DNA of 34,660 bases from Clostridia bacterium (lineage in GTDB: Bacteria; Bacillota; Clostridia; Oscillospirales; CAG-272), in the NCBI GenBank assembly GCA_017628755.1, contig JAGBYM010000068.1, positions 1-34,660 on the forward strand, given 5' to 3'. Within the stretch, counting starts at the first letter, position 1. Each line of letters starts with the position of its first letter. A program made the position numbers and the translations under genes. The notes below the pieces were generated by a model. It worked only from the letters and a program-made list of their open reading frames with translations. It was not told where the DNA came from and searched no databases. Of the stretch, positions 25,872 to 33,450 are shown piece after piece.

Positions 25872-26596
25872 CTTGCAGCCTCCGTCATCTCTACTGCGCG
25901 AGCCACGTCGATGTCGCCCGTGTAGCAAGCCTTGCCCACTATCGCGCCCCAGAGTCCTTCAATTTTCAGAAGCGCTTCAATATCGGCATAGGACGATACA
26001 CCGCCCGAGGCAACGATATTGCATCCGCTGTAAGTCTTGCATAAATATTCATACAGAGCCACGTTCGTGCCCTTCATTGCGCCGTCGCGCGAAATATCGG
26101 TGACGATGAAATCGCGCACCCCCTTCTCTGTCATCGAGCGGAAGAAATCATCGCGCTTCATGGGTGCTTCCTCAAGCCAACCCTTGATCGCCACAGCTTC
26201 ACCGCGAAGGTCAACGCCGACAACCACTCTGCCATCGCATTCGCGCAGGCACGCTTCAAGCATATCGGGATCTGTGACCGCGGCTGTGCCGAGGATGACG
26301 CGCTCAACTCCCGCGTCGAGATATTTTTTAGCTGTTTCAACCGAACGGATTCCTCCGCCGATCTCGACCTTAAGTCCGCTCTCTCTGGCAAGTGCCGAGA
26401 CCGTCGCAATATTCGGGGTATTTCCGTCACGTGCACCTTCAAGGTCGACTGCGTGGAGCCATTCAGCACCCGCTGCCTTGAATCGTTTTGCAACAGCGAG
26501 AGGATCGTTATCGTAAACCGTCAGTTTGTTATAATCACCGTGAAGGAGTCTTACAGCCTTTCCACCGATCAGATCTATTGCGGGTACTATCTTCAT
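25868..26596 (-). CDS. hisA: ProFAR isomerase HisA
   Basis: TIM-barrel enzyme that performs the Amadori isomerisation of ProFAR to PRFAR. MKIVPAIDLIGGKAVRL carries catalytic Asp8, with VVGVDLRGE as the second Asp region (near 129). Phosphate-binding loops are GGGIRS and ASGGVSS. It has 242 residues, as usual. It overlaps hisH and hisF by 4 bases each. Its order relative to hisH and hisF (hisH-hisA-hisF) is the standard one. Confidence 0.96.
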   Translation of the reverse strand: MKIVPAIDLIGGKAVRLLHGDYNKLTVYDNDPLAVAKRFKAAGAEWLHAVDLEGARDGNTPNIATVSALARESGLKVEIGGGIRSVETAKKYLDAGVERVILGTAAVTDPDMLEACLRECDGRVVVGVDLRGEAVAIKGWLEEAPMKRDDFFRSMTEKGVRDFIVTDISRDGAMKGTNVALYEYLCKTYSGCNIVASGGVSSYADIEALLKIEGLWGAIVGKACYTGDIDVARAVEMTEAAR

Positions 26597-27234
26597 CTTG
26601 CACCTCCGAAATCGCCTTCACAGAAGTTTTTGAGTATCTTGAGTCCCGCCTTCGAACTCTTTTCGGGGTGGAACTGGCATCCCATCACGTTTCCGCGCAC
26701 GACCGCCGCAGTTATCGGCACGCCGCAATCGCATACCGCAACCGTATCAGCCTCGCATTCCGAGGCATAATAGGAATGAACAAAGTAAACAAATTCGCCC
26801 TCGTCAATATCGCGAAAAACGGGAGACGACGATTTGAGTTCCGCATTCGGGAAATGAAGGGCATTCCATCCCATCTGCGGTATTTTCAATTCGGGAGCAA
26901 TAACGCCCTCCATCGAAATGACCTTGCCGGGGATAAGTCCGAGCCCCTTGTGGCATCCAAATTCATGGCTCTCGTCAAACAGCATCTGCATTCCAAGGCA
27001 GATTCCCATAAGAGGAACACCCGCGTTCGCACGTTCGATGATGAGCTTGTCAAGTCCGTTTTCGCGGAGCTTTGCCGCCGCGTCTCCGAAAGCACCGACA
27101 CCGGGGAGAATTATTTTATCCGCCTTTGCTATCACTTCGGGATCGCCGCTTACAACAGCCTCCGCGCCGACAGCCGCAAGCGAGGAACAAAGCGAGTAGA
27201 GATTTCCTACTCCGTAATCAACAACGCAAAGCAT
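26593..27234 (-). CDS. hisH: Imidazole glycerol phosphate synthase, glutaminase subunit HisH
   Basis: Class I glutamine amidotransferase that supplies ammonia to HisF. The nucleophile motif is GICLGMQMLFDESHEFG, VYFVHSYYA follows, and the catalytic His/Glu pair is in GCQFHPEKSS. The N-terminus has the oxyanion-region motif YGVGNLYSL, and the product has 213 residues. The ATG overlaps the hisB stop by one base (TGATG), and hisA follows with a 4-base overlap. Confidence 0.96.
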   Translation of the reverse strand: MLCVVDYGVGNLYSLCSSLAAVGAEAVVSGDPEVIAKADKIILPGVGAFGDAAAKLRENGLDKLIIERANAGVPLMGICLGMQMLFDESHEFGCHKGLGLIPGKVISMEGVIAPELKIPQMGWNALHFPNAELKSSSPVFRDIDEGEFVYFVHSYYASECEADTVAVCDCGVPITAAVVRGNVMGCQFHPEKSSKAGLKILKNFCEGDFGGAR

Positions 27235-27821
27235 CAGAGAACTCCTTTGCTTGACGGGATCTCGTCGGGGAAACGGCTGTCCTTAGCCGCTGCCGCGCGC
27301 ATAGCTCTTGCGCTTGCTTTGAACACCGCTTCGAGGATATGATGCGCGTTCTTGCCCGCAAGCTCGCGCAGATGCAGGCAGATATTCGATTCGCGTACAA
27401 AAGCCACGAAAAATTCCTCTCCGAGCTCGGTATCAAATGTACCAACTCTCGGTCTCTTTATCGGAACACGGTAGTCGAGGAATGCTCTTCCCGAAAGATC
27501 AACTGCGCAAAGCATCAGCGCCTCGTCCATGGGAAGAATGATGTCACCGTAACGGCAGATTCCTCTTCTGTCACCAAGAGCCTCCGAGAAAGCCTTGCCG
27601 AGACAGATACCGACATCCTCGACCGTGTGGTGCGCATCGACCTCCACGTCGCCGTCACAGACAACGTCAAGGTCAAATCCGCCGTGGCGGGCAAAGAGGG
27701 TGAGCATGTGGTCAAAGAAGCCGACACCCGTATTAATATTGCTTTTGCCGTCGCCGTCGATATTAAGCGTGAGCTTGATCTTGGTTTCGGCTGTATTTCT
27801 TTCAATTGTTGAAGTTCTCAT
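27234..27821 (-). CDS. hisB: Imidazoleglycerol-phosphate dehydratase HisB
   Basis: Manganese enzyme that dehydrates IGP to imidazole acetol phosphate. Two halves show the paired metal motifs GFFDHMLTLFARHGGFDL / DAHHTVEDVG and ICLHLREL.GKNAHHILEA. The 195-residue form carries only the dehydratase activity, so the separate HisJ-type phosphatase downstream is needed. The ATG at 27821 (MRTSTIERNTAETKI) was chosen because it sits 6 bases after GAGG and just past the hisC stop; an in-frame ATG further upstream would overlap hisC. Confidence 0.95.
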   Translation of the reverse strand: MRTSTIERNTAETKIKLTLNIDGDGKSNINTGVGFFDHMLTLFARHGGFDLDVVCDGDVEVDAHHTVEDVGICLGKAFSEALGDRRGICRYGDIILPMDEALMLCAVDLSGRAFLDYRVPIKRPRVGTFDTELGEEFFVAFVRESNICLHLRELAGKNAHHILEAVFKASARAMRAAAAKDSRFPDEIPSSKGVL

Positions 27822-27822
27822 T

Positions 27823-28884
27823 TTATACCTCAATGATCTGTTTAACTGCATTAATAAACGCCTTCATATCATCCGCAGTTCCTATGCTGACGCGGAGATA
27901 ATCGGCAATCCTCGCCTTTGAAAAATGACGAACGAGTATTCCGCGCTCGCGCAGTTTCTGATATGCCACGCCTCCCGCAATATTCGGGAGCTTGACGAAA
28001 AGGAAGTTTGCCTTACTGGGGAGCACTTCCGCTCCAAGCACTTCAAGCTTCTTTGCTGTCTCTTCTCTTACTCTGATAACCTCGCCGACCTTTTCTTCGT
28101 AGTAAGCCTTCGAAGCGTCGGTAAGCGCCGCCGCACCCATACGGAGGGCAAGCGAGTCAAGATTATAGGGATTGGTAGAATACTTCATAAGCTCAAGGTC
28201 TGCAATCAGATCAGCATTTCCGATTGCAAATCCGAGTCTTGCGCCTGCCATTCCGCGCGATTTCGAATAGGTCATGCAGACGAGAAGGTTATCATACTTC
28301 TTCGTCAGCGGAATTGCGCTCTCACCGCCGAAATCGACGTAAGCTTCATCGACCACGATAACGCGGTCGGGGTTCGAGGCAACGATTCTTTCGATATCCG
28401 AAAGAGGAAGAGCCTTGCCCGTGGGAGCGTTGGGATTTGCGATAACAGCTCCGCGGTCGAGTCCGATATAATCGTCAGGAACGATAGAAAAATCCTTATC
28501 AAGAGGAATTATCTTCGCGTCGATGCCGTAAAGATCGGCAAAGACCGAATAAAAACCGTAAGTCAGATCGGCAAAAGCCACGCCGTCCTCAAAGAAGCAG
28601 GCGAACGCGAAATTGAGCGACTCATCCGATCCGTTTGAAACGAATACGTTCTCGGCTCCTACTCCATAATACTTTGCAAGAGCTTCTTTGAGCGCCTTTG
28701 CGGTCGGATCAGAATAGAGACGGAGATCGGATATAACATCCGCATTCACCGCCGCTATTACGTCGGGCGCGGGCGGATAGGGAAATTCATTGGTATTGAG
28801 CTTGATATATTTCTTGTCGCGCGGTTGTTCGCCGGGAACGTATGCATCAAGCATTTTGTACTTTTTAGCTAAAAAACGGCTCAT
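27823..28884 (-). CDS. hisC: Histidinol-phosphate aminotransferase HisC
   Basis: PLP-dependent fold-type I transaminase that makes histidinol phosphate. Motifs are KLNTNEFPYPPAP, FVSNGSDESLNFAF, NPNAPTGK, VVDEAYVDFGG and the PLP lysine in MTYSKSRGMAGARLGF. The 353-residue product has the usual length. It overlaps hisD by 4 bases (ATGA) and ends two bases before the hisB start. Confidence 0.95.
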   Translation of the reverse strand: MSRFLAKKYKMLDAYVPGEQPRDKKYIKLNTNEFPYPPAPDVIAAVNADVISDLRLYSDPTAKALKEALAKYYGVGAENVFVSNGSDESLNFAFACFFEDGVAFADLTYGFYSVFADLYGIDAKIIPLDKDFSIVPDDYIGLDRGAVIANPNAPTGKALPLSDIERIVASNPDRVIVVDEAYVDFGGESAIPLTKKYDNLLVCMTYSKSRGMAGARLGFAIGNADLIADLELMKYSTNPYNLDSLALRMGAAALTDASKAYYEEKVGEVIRVREETAKKLEVLGAEVLPSKANFLFVKLPNIAGGVAYQKLRERGILVRHFSKARIADYLRVSIGTADDMKAFINAVKQIIEV

Positions 28885-30161
28885 TCGTATTCTCTCCCCA
28901 TACGGCGCATAACGCTTCTTGCGTGCGCATCAAAACCTTCGCTTCTTGCAAAGGTGTCAACGTCCTCCGCAATATCGGCAAGTGCCTCTGCGGAAAAATA
29001 GGTAAACTGCATCTTCTTTACAAAGTCGTCAACCGAAAGCGGACTGTAAAAACGTGCGGTTCCCGATGTGGGAAGCGTGTGGTTGGGTCCCGCCATATAG
29101 TCGCCGACCGCCTCGGGACAGTTTCTGCCAAGGAAGACAGAACCCGCATTTCTCACCTTGTTGAGAAGTCCAAAGGGATCGTCAACGCAAAGCTCAAGAT
29201 GCTCGGGAGCGATGCGGTTCGACATCTTTACCGCCTCGTCAATGCTCTCAACGATGATTATGAGTCCGTGATCATTCACAGACGCGCGCGCGATCTCCTG
29301 TCTCGGGAGAACGGCAAGCTGTCTTTCGATCTCTTCCGTAACGGCTTTGGCGAGCTCCTCACTCTCTGTGACAAGAACAGCCGAGGCACGTTTATCGTGC
29401 TCTGCCTGAGAAAGCAGATCAGCCGCAACGTAAACGGGATTCGAATTGGCATCCGCGATAACAAGTATCTCGCTCGGTCCCGCGATCATGTCAACTCCGA
29501 CCTTACCGCTGACCTGTCTTTTAGCCTCCGCAACGTATGCGTTACCCGGTCCGACAATCTTGTCTACCGCGGGAACACTTTCAGTGCCGTAAGTAAGCGC
29601 CGCAACAGCCTGCGCGCCGCCGCACTTGAATATTCTGCCCACACCCGCAACTCTCGCCGCCGCAAGGATCTGCGCGGGAATGTTGCCGCCGCTCGGAGGA
29701 GTGACCATTACGATCTCGTCAACTCCCGCGATCTTCGCGGGGATACAGTTCATGAGCACCGATGAAGGATATGCCGCAGTTCCGCCGGGAACGTAAAGTC
29801 CCACTCTCTCAAGAGGAAGCACCTTCTGTCCCGCGAAAACACCGTTTCGATCGTTGCAAACAAAGCCTTGGCGCACCTGACGGCTGTGAAAATCGCGTAT
29901 ATTCGCCGCCGCGCGTTCGAGCATTCCGATGTATTCTCCGCCCACCTTCTCGCAAGCGGCATCTATTTCTTCCGCCGTAACCTCAAGAGAATCGAGCTCT
30001 GCGCGGTCAAATTTCAATGCATATTCGATAAGTGCCGCGTCGCCGCGTGCCTTAACGTCACTGATTATATTTTCGACGACTCCCGAAATATCCGAGGCAT
30101 CGTTTATTCTGTCAAATATCTCGCTGTCGCTGATATCTTTTCTGTATACAGTTCTGATCAT
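28881..30161 (-). CDS. hisD: Histidinol dehydrogenase HisD
   Basis: Zinc- and NAD-dependent enzyme that oxidises histidinol to histidine, the last step. Signature stretches are VPGGTAAYPSSVLMN, GPGNAYVAEAKRQVSGKVG, DMIAGPSEILVIAD, LLSQAEHDKRASAVLVT, and NHTLPTSGTARFYSPLSVDDF near the C-terminus. The 426-residue product is complete. AAGGAA precedes the ATG by about 7 bases. It is separated from hisG by a 198-base gap filled mostly by a structured repeat, the only large break in the otherwise overlapping his operon. Confidence 0.96.
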   Translation of the reverse strand: MIRTVYRKDISDSEIFDRINDASDISGVVENIISDVKARGDAALIEYALKFDRAELDSLEVTAEEIDAACEKVGGEYIGMLERAAANIRDFHSRQVRQGFVCNDRNGVFAGQKVLPLERVGLYVPGGTAAYPSSVLMNCIPAKIAGVDEIVMVTPPSGGNIPAQILAAARVAGVGRIFKCGGAQAVAALTYGTESVPAVDKIVGPGNAYVAEAKRQVSGKVGVDMIAGPSEILVIADANSNPVYVAADLLSQAEHDKRASAVLVTESEELAKAVTEEIERQLAVLPRQEIARASVNDHGLIIIVESIDEAVKMSNRIAPEHLELCVDDPFGLLNKVRNAGSVFLGRNCPEAVGDYMAGPNHTLPTSGTARFYSPLSVDDFVKKMQFTYFSAEALADIAEDVDTFARSEGFDAHARSVMRRMGREYE

Positions 30162-30212
30162 TTTCTTGTTCCTTGTTTAGATAATTGTAAAAGCTCAGAT
30201 TATAATATAATC

Positions 30213-30360
30213 CGTTTTTTCGACGGCTTTGCCGACCGAAAAAACACCTATCAGGCGAGCCATGCGAGCCCGCGAGCCGAGGGGAGCCGTCAAAATTTCT
30301 GATTTTGGCGGCGGCGATAAGCTCGCGTTTCAATTGTAAAACGCAGTTTTACAATTGGAT
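30213..30360 (-). repeat. Structured 148-bp intergenic repeat, copy A (after hisG)
   Basis: This is one of two homologous elements in the window (the other is 33301-33450). In plus-strand order it contains a hairpin with TTTTTTCG..CGAAAAAA arms (30215-30243), a long-range stem CGCGAGC (30271-30277) with GCTCGCG (30321-30327), a hairpin nested inside it (about 30286-30312, CAAAAT/ATTTTG core), and a perfect 12-bp hairpin CAATTGTAAAAC-GCA-GTTTTACAATTG (30331-30357). GCCGAGGGGAGC and GGCGATAAGC are unchanged between copies. It abuts the hisG stop codon. Orientation is given as that of the upstream gene; the active strand is unknown. Confidence 0.85.
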
Positions 30361-30992
30361 CATTCCTTGTTCTCAAAAGCACGGCAGACACGCATGATCT
30401 GCTCGCCCTTGAATTTCATGCTTGCCTTGTTGGCGATAAGTCTTGCGCTGATATCGCAAATTTTATTGAATTCGACAAGCCCGTTGGCTTTGAGCGTACT
30501 GCCCGTCTCTACTATATCAACAATAACGTCGGAAAGTCCGAGAAGCGGAGCAAGCTCTATTGAGCCGTTGAGCTTGATAATATCTATCCTTCTTCCGAGG
30601 GACGCGTAATACTGTCCCGCGATATGTGTAAACTTTGTAGCCACGCGCAAAGTCTTCGATCGGTCGTCGGTAAAATCCGACTTTGCCGCAACAGCCATTC
30701 TGCACTTTCCGAGTTCAAGGTCGAAAAGCTCGTATACGTCGGGTGAATATTCAAGCAGGATATCCTTGCCCGCAACACCGATATCCGCGGCACCGCGTTC
30801 AACGTAAATGGCGACGTCGGAAGGCTTGACCCAGAAAAATCTGAGAGTTCCCTCTGCATTTTCAAATATGAGCTTGCGGCTTTCCTCGTGGATACCCTCG
30901 GCTTCCATACCCTCGCGCTCGAAATACGAATACACCTTCTCGCCGAGTCTGCCCTTCGGCAGAGCGACGTTCAAATATTTTTTCTTTTCCAT
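30360..30992 (-). CDS. hisG: ATP phosphoribosyltransferase catalytic subunit HisG (short form)
   Basis: Catalyses the first, committed step, condensing ATP with PRPP. This 210-residue product lacks the C-terminal regulatory domain of long HisG and needs HisZ, which is encoded immediately upstream. Motifs include LNVALPKGRLGEKV, VKPSDVAIYVERGAADIGVAGKD, and the PRPP-binding VDIVETGSTLKANGL. The ATG at 30992 was chosen because GGAGG lies 7 bases before it and the HisG family begins there; a longer in-frame start lies inside hisZ. The hisZ stop overlaps this start by one base. A structured repeat begins directly at the stop codon. Confidence 0.96.
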   Translation of the reverse strand: MEKKKYLNVALPKGRLGEKVYSYFEREGMEAEGIHEESRKLIFENAEGTLRFFWVKPSDVAIYVERGAADIGVAGKDILLEYSPDVYELFDLELGKCRMAVAAKSDFTDDRSKTLRVATKFTHIAGQYYASLGRRIDIIKLNGSIELAPLLGLSDVIVDIVETGSTLKANGLVEFNKICDISARLIANKASMKFKGEQIMRVCRAFENKE

Positions 30993-32095
30993 CAGATAAC
31001 CTCCAAAGCTCCGCCGTTTGTCAGTTTCAAGGCAGTACGGCATCTTTCAGCACCAGCCGCGCCCTTCTGTACGAGAACCGTCTTGCCCTCGGCATTGAGC
31101 CTTGCCACTGCCGCAGAGTCGCTCGCGGGATCGCTCTCACCGCAGACGAGAAGCACGTCGGCAACGTAATGCGCCGAAGATTCGTCAATCAGCTCAAGCA
31201 GATCGGTATAAAGAGCAAATCCGAGTCCGCTGCCCGTGCGTCCCATCTTTGTGATAAGCTTTCCGTATTCTCCACCCTTAAGGACAGCCTCGGAAACGCC
31301 GTCAATATAACCATCAATAACGATTCCGTCATAGTAATTCATGCCGTGAACTACGGAAAGATCAAGGCTGACGCGGTTTGCTTCCTCATCGGTCAGCGCG
31401 TCCGCGATCATCGAAAGCTCTGCAATAGCCTCGCTCGACTCGGTAAACTTTCCGAGTCCGAGTGCGATAAGCGAATCTTTTGCCTCTCTGATAGGCAAAG
31501 AAAGTCTTGAAAGCTCTATAAGCTTTGCGGCATCGGCTTCCTTGATGCCCGAATGAGCACAAAGATTCGCGATACCGGGAGCGTTTTTATCCTTCATCAT
31601 GCGCGCAAGCTCGGTGCGGCCCCGCTCGGAAACACCGAAAAGCTTGCGTATGCCGTCAATAAGTCCGGTATGCGAGATATCAAGCATATAATCGCAACCC
31701 GTCATAGCAAGCGTTCTGCAAGCCAGAGATACGACCTCCGCGCGGTCATAAGCACAGATATCTCCGATACATTCAAGACCTATCTGAAGTATCTCCTTGA
31801 ACTCATCACCGCCCGCGGGAACACGGTAAACGCTCTCGCTATAGAAGAACTTATCTGTTCTTCCTCTCTCCTCCGAGGCATCACGGATGATCGACATCGT
31901 AATATCGGGTTTGAGCGCCAGAAGTCTTCCACCCGCGCCTGTGAAGGTAATCATCTGTCCGCTGGTCAGAAAATCGCGGTATTCGGTGAAAAGATCGTAT
32001 TCCTCAAAGCCTACCGTGCGGTAGCGCGAATATCCGCTTTTCGCATAAAGACCGCGGAGCAGTCCGGGAAGCGCATCTATCATTCTCTCAGTCAT
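30992..32095 (-). CDS. hisZ: ATP phosphoribosyltransferase regulatory subunit HisZ
   Basis: Histidyl-tRNA synthetase-like protein without aminoacylation activity that assembles with short HisG and mediates histidine feedback. The product (367 residues) shows class II synthetase-like elements: an N-terminal MTERMIDALPGLLRG, motif-2-like SEVYR region (FYSESVYRV), LQIGLECIG, and a glycine-rich VLKGGEYGKLITKMGRTGSGLGFALY in place of the HisRS active-site end. The ATG at 32095 was chosen over the upstream TTG because GAAGGAG precedes it and it overlaps the regulator gene by only 8 bases. It is co-transcribed with yerC-like and hisG. Confidence 0.93.
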   Translation of the reverse strand: MTERMIDALPGLLRGLYAKSGYSRYRTVGFEEYDLFTEYRDFLTSGQMITFTGAGGRLLALKPDITMSIIRDASEERGRTDKFFYSESVYRVPAGGDEFKEILQIGLECIGDICAYDRAEVVSLACRTLAMTGCDYMLDISHTGLIDGIRKLFGVSERGRTELARMMKDKNAPGIANLCAHSGIKEADAAKLIELSRLSLPIREAKDSLIALGLGKFTESSEAIAELSMIADALTDEEANRVSLDLSVVHGMNYYDGIVIDGYIDGVSEAVLKGGEYGKLITKMGRTGSGLGFALYTDLLELIDESSAHYVADVLLVCGESDPASDSAAVARLNAEGKTVLVQKGAAGAERCRTALKLTNGGALEVI

Positions 32096-32405
32096 TCTTC
32101 TTGTCTCCTTCTCCGCCAAGCTTGTCAAGCACAGTGCGGTATCCGCCGTTGCCGTAATAAAGCGCGCGCTTCACTCGGCTGATGGTTGCCGTGCTTGCGC
32201 CCGTCTTTTCTGCGGCGTCACCGTAAGACATGCCTGCGTCAACACACTTTGCGACTTCAAGACGCTTTGCCATCTCGTCAAGCTCTGCAATAGTGCAAAG
32301 ATCGGTGAAAAAGCTCTCGCATTCCTCTGCAGTTTCAAGGGAAGCAATCGCACGCCAAAGCTCGTGCATTCTCTCGCGGGATATGTTTCTGATATCTTTA
32401 TTCAT
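32088..32405 (-). CDS. TrpR-like transcriptional regulator, YerC/YecD family (likely histidine-operon repressor)
   Basis: A 105-residue all-helical protein of the TrpR/YerC family. The C-terminal half holds a helix-turn-helix, SYGDAAEKTGASTATISRVKRAL (about 66-88). B. subtilis YerC has about the same length. As the first gene of the his operon, with a 14-bp inverted repeat overlapping the promoter, it probably senses histidine or a related ligand and autoregulates; related proteins have been called HisR in regulon reconstructions. This role is inference. The ATG at 32405 fits the family N-terminus; the longer frame starts at a GTG without a ribosome binding site. It overlaps hisZ by 8 bases. 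Confidence 0.88.
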   Translation of the reverse strand: MNKDIRNISRERMHELWRAIASLETAEECESFFTDLCTIAELDEMAKRLEVAKCVDAGMSYGDAAEKTGASTATISRVKRALYYGNGGYRTVLDKLGGEGDKKND

Positions 32406-32446
32406 GGTAAAAACCTGCTCTTTCAAGTATATTTTCACTTTAATCC

Positions 32447-32460
32447 TTTAGTATGCTAAA
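32447..32460 (-). promoter_or_regulatory. Candidate operator of the his operon regulator
   Basis: TTTAG-CATA-CTAAA on the minus strand is a perfect 5+5 inverted repeat lying immediately after the -10 box and covering the predicted start site. Its place suits repression by the TrpR-like protein encoded by the first gene. Binding is not proven. Confidence 0.55.
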
Positions 32461-32489
32461 ATGATAACACATTGAAGGCGATTTGTCAA
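32461..32489 (-). promoter_or_regulatory. SigA-type promoter of the his operon
   Basis: On the minus strand, TTGACA (32484-32489) and TATCAT (32461-32466) are separated by 17 bases. The start would be near 32454, with a leader of about 50 bases. The leader is too short for a T-box or a classic attenuator. Confidence 0.88.
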
Positions 32490-32520
32490 GTCTTTTTTGA
32501 AAATAATCGGAATTATTTAT

Positions 32521-32552
32521 AAAAAAATCCGCGGCTCGATCGAGCCGCGGAT
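32521..32552 (-). terminator. Intrinsic terminator after the HAD hydrolase gene
   Basis: A perfect 26-bp palindrome (32527-32552, core CCGCGGCTCGATCGAGCCGCGG). On the minus strand seven T follow. It lies 5 bases after the HAD stop codon and isolates the his operon from upstream transcription. Confidence 0.92.
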
Positions 32553-32557
32553 AAAAT

Positions 32558-33229
32558 TCAGGTAAGATCGAAGTTTTTCCAGTTAGCAAAGTCGTCAAAC
32601 GCGCCGTCAACACCACCGACACTCTCGTATCTTGCGGGAGTGTAGCCGGGTCCGAAGCCGTAGACTCTGCCGATATTAGCACGCTTTGCGGCAAGTACAC
32701 CCGAAAGCGAATCCTCAAATACCAGGCAGTCCTCGGGTTTCTTGCCGAGAAGAGCCGCGCTGCGAAGATATATATCGGGATCGGGTTTACAGGGCATGAT
32801 GCCGTCATCATAGATAATGTGATCCCAATCAAACCAACGCTCGAGATTGAAATACTCAAAATAGCACTTGACGTTGTTGATCTCCGAGCCGGTTGCGATC
32901 ATCATCGGATAGCCTTCCGCCTTAAGGTAGTCAAGAAATTCCTCAACACCGGGAACAAGCACGAAGGTGGGATCAAGAACCGCGCGGCGTCGGTATTCAG
33001 CTTCCTTCTCGTAGGTCAGACGCTCGATCTCCTCGGGAGTAATGGGGCTAAAAAAGCGTGTCAGGATCTCGGTATTTCCGCATCCGAGAAGATTCTTTTC
33101 CATTTCTTCATCGGTAAGGGGCGTCTTGCCGTGCAGAGGGAAAAAGTCCTTCCAGACCGCCTTGTGGATATGCGAATCAAGCACGAGAGTGCCGTTGAAA
33201 TCGAATATCATACCCTTCTTTTCGCTCAT
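32558..33229 (-). CDS. HAD-superfamily hydrolase, beta-phosphoglucomutase/phosphatase-like
   Basis: A 223-residue HAD protein with a helical cap (about 16-85) and Rossmann core. Motif I is FDFNGT (Asp10; the general acid/base position 12 is Asn instead of the usual Asp). Motif II is IATGS (about 112-116), motif III is the Lys in MPCKPDP, and motif IV is VFEDSLSGV. The layout resembles beta-phosphoglucomutase and sugar-phosphate phosphatases. The Asn at position 12 could lower phosphatase activity or mark a subfamily. Substrate is unknown. AAGGAAG precedes the ATG. A 14-bp palindrome (ATTGATGTATCAAT at 33259-33272) lies 30 bases upstream and could be an operator. Confidence 0.83.
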   Translation of the reverse strand: MSEKKGMIFDFNGTLVLDSHIHKAVWKDFFPLHGKTPLTDEEMEKNLLGCGNTEILTRFFSPITPEEIERLTYEKEAEYRRRAVLDPTFVLVPGVEEFLDYLKAEGYPMMIATGSEINNVKCYFEYFNLERWFDWDHIIYDDGIMPCKPDPDIYLRSAALLGKKPEDCLVFEDSLSGVLAAKRANIGRVYGFGPGYTPARYESVGGVDGAFDDFANWKNFDLT

Positions 33230-33287
33230 ATTTTTACTTCCTTATCTTCAATTTATTTATTGATACATCAATTTCTAAAAAAGCACA

Positions 33288-33450
33288 TTACAATTGATTA
33301 CGTTTTTTCGTTGGCTTTGCCGACGAAAAAACACCAATAAGACGAGCTTAGCGAGTCCGCGCGCCGAGGGGAGCTGACAAAATCCTTGATTTTGTCAAGC
33401 GGCGATAAGCGCGCGGTCATCAATTGTAAAACGCAGTTTTACAATTGGAT
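33288..33450 (-). repeat. Structured intergenic repeat, copy B (overlaps the end of the trpB-like gene)
   Basis: This is the second copy of the element at 30213-30360; the homologous core is 33301-33450. It has the TTTTTTCG..CGAAAAAA hairpin (33303-33331), a long-range stem CCGCGCGC (33357-33364) with GCGCGCGG (33409-33416), a nested 10-bp perfect hairpin TGACAAAATC/GATTTTGTCA (about 33375-33397), and the same 12-bp hairpin (33421-33447). The last 30 bases are identical to copy A. A TTACAATTGA at 33288-33297 mirrors TCAATTGTAA at 33420-33429, giving the element inverted ends. The trpB-like stop codon lies inside the last hairpin. Confidence 0.87.

Noticed and set aside
26488..27342. A 284-codon plus-strand open frame opposite hisA-hisH-hisB
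   Set aside because: It runs antisense through three his genes whose own frames are certain; no homology seen.
30181..30215. Possible promoter in front of hisD
   Set aside because: A TATAAT is present on the minus strand, but no hexamer resembling TTGACA lies 16-18 bases before it.
30213..30360. The T6CG/CGA6 hairpin of the repeat as an ordinary intrinsic terminator
   Set aside because: The T and A runs form the stem itself and no T-tract follows on the minus strand; the conserved multi-stem layout goes beyond a terminator.
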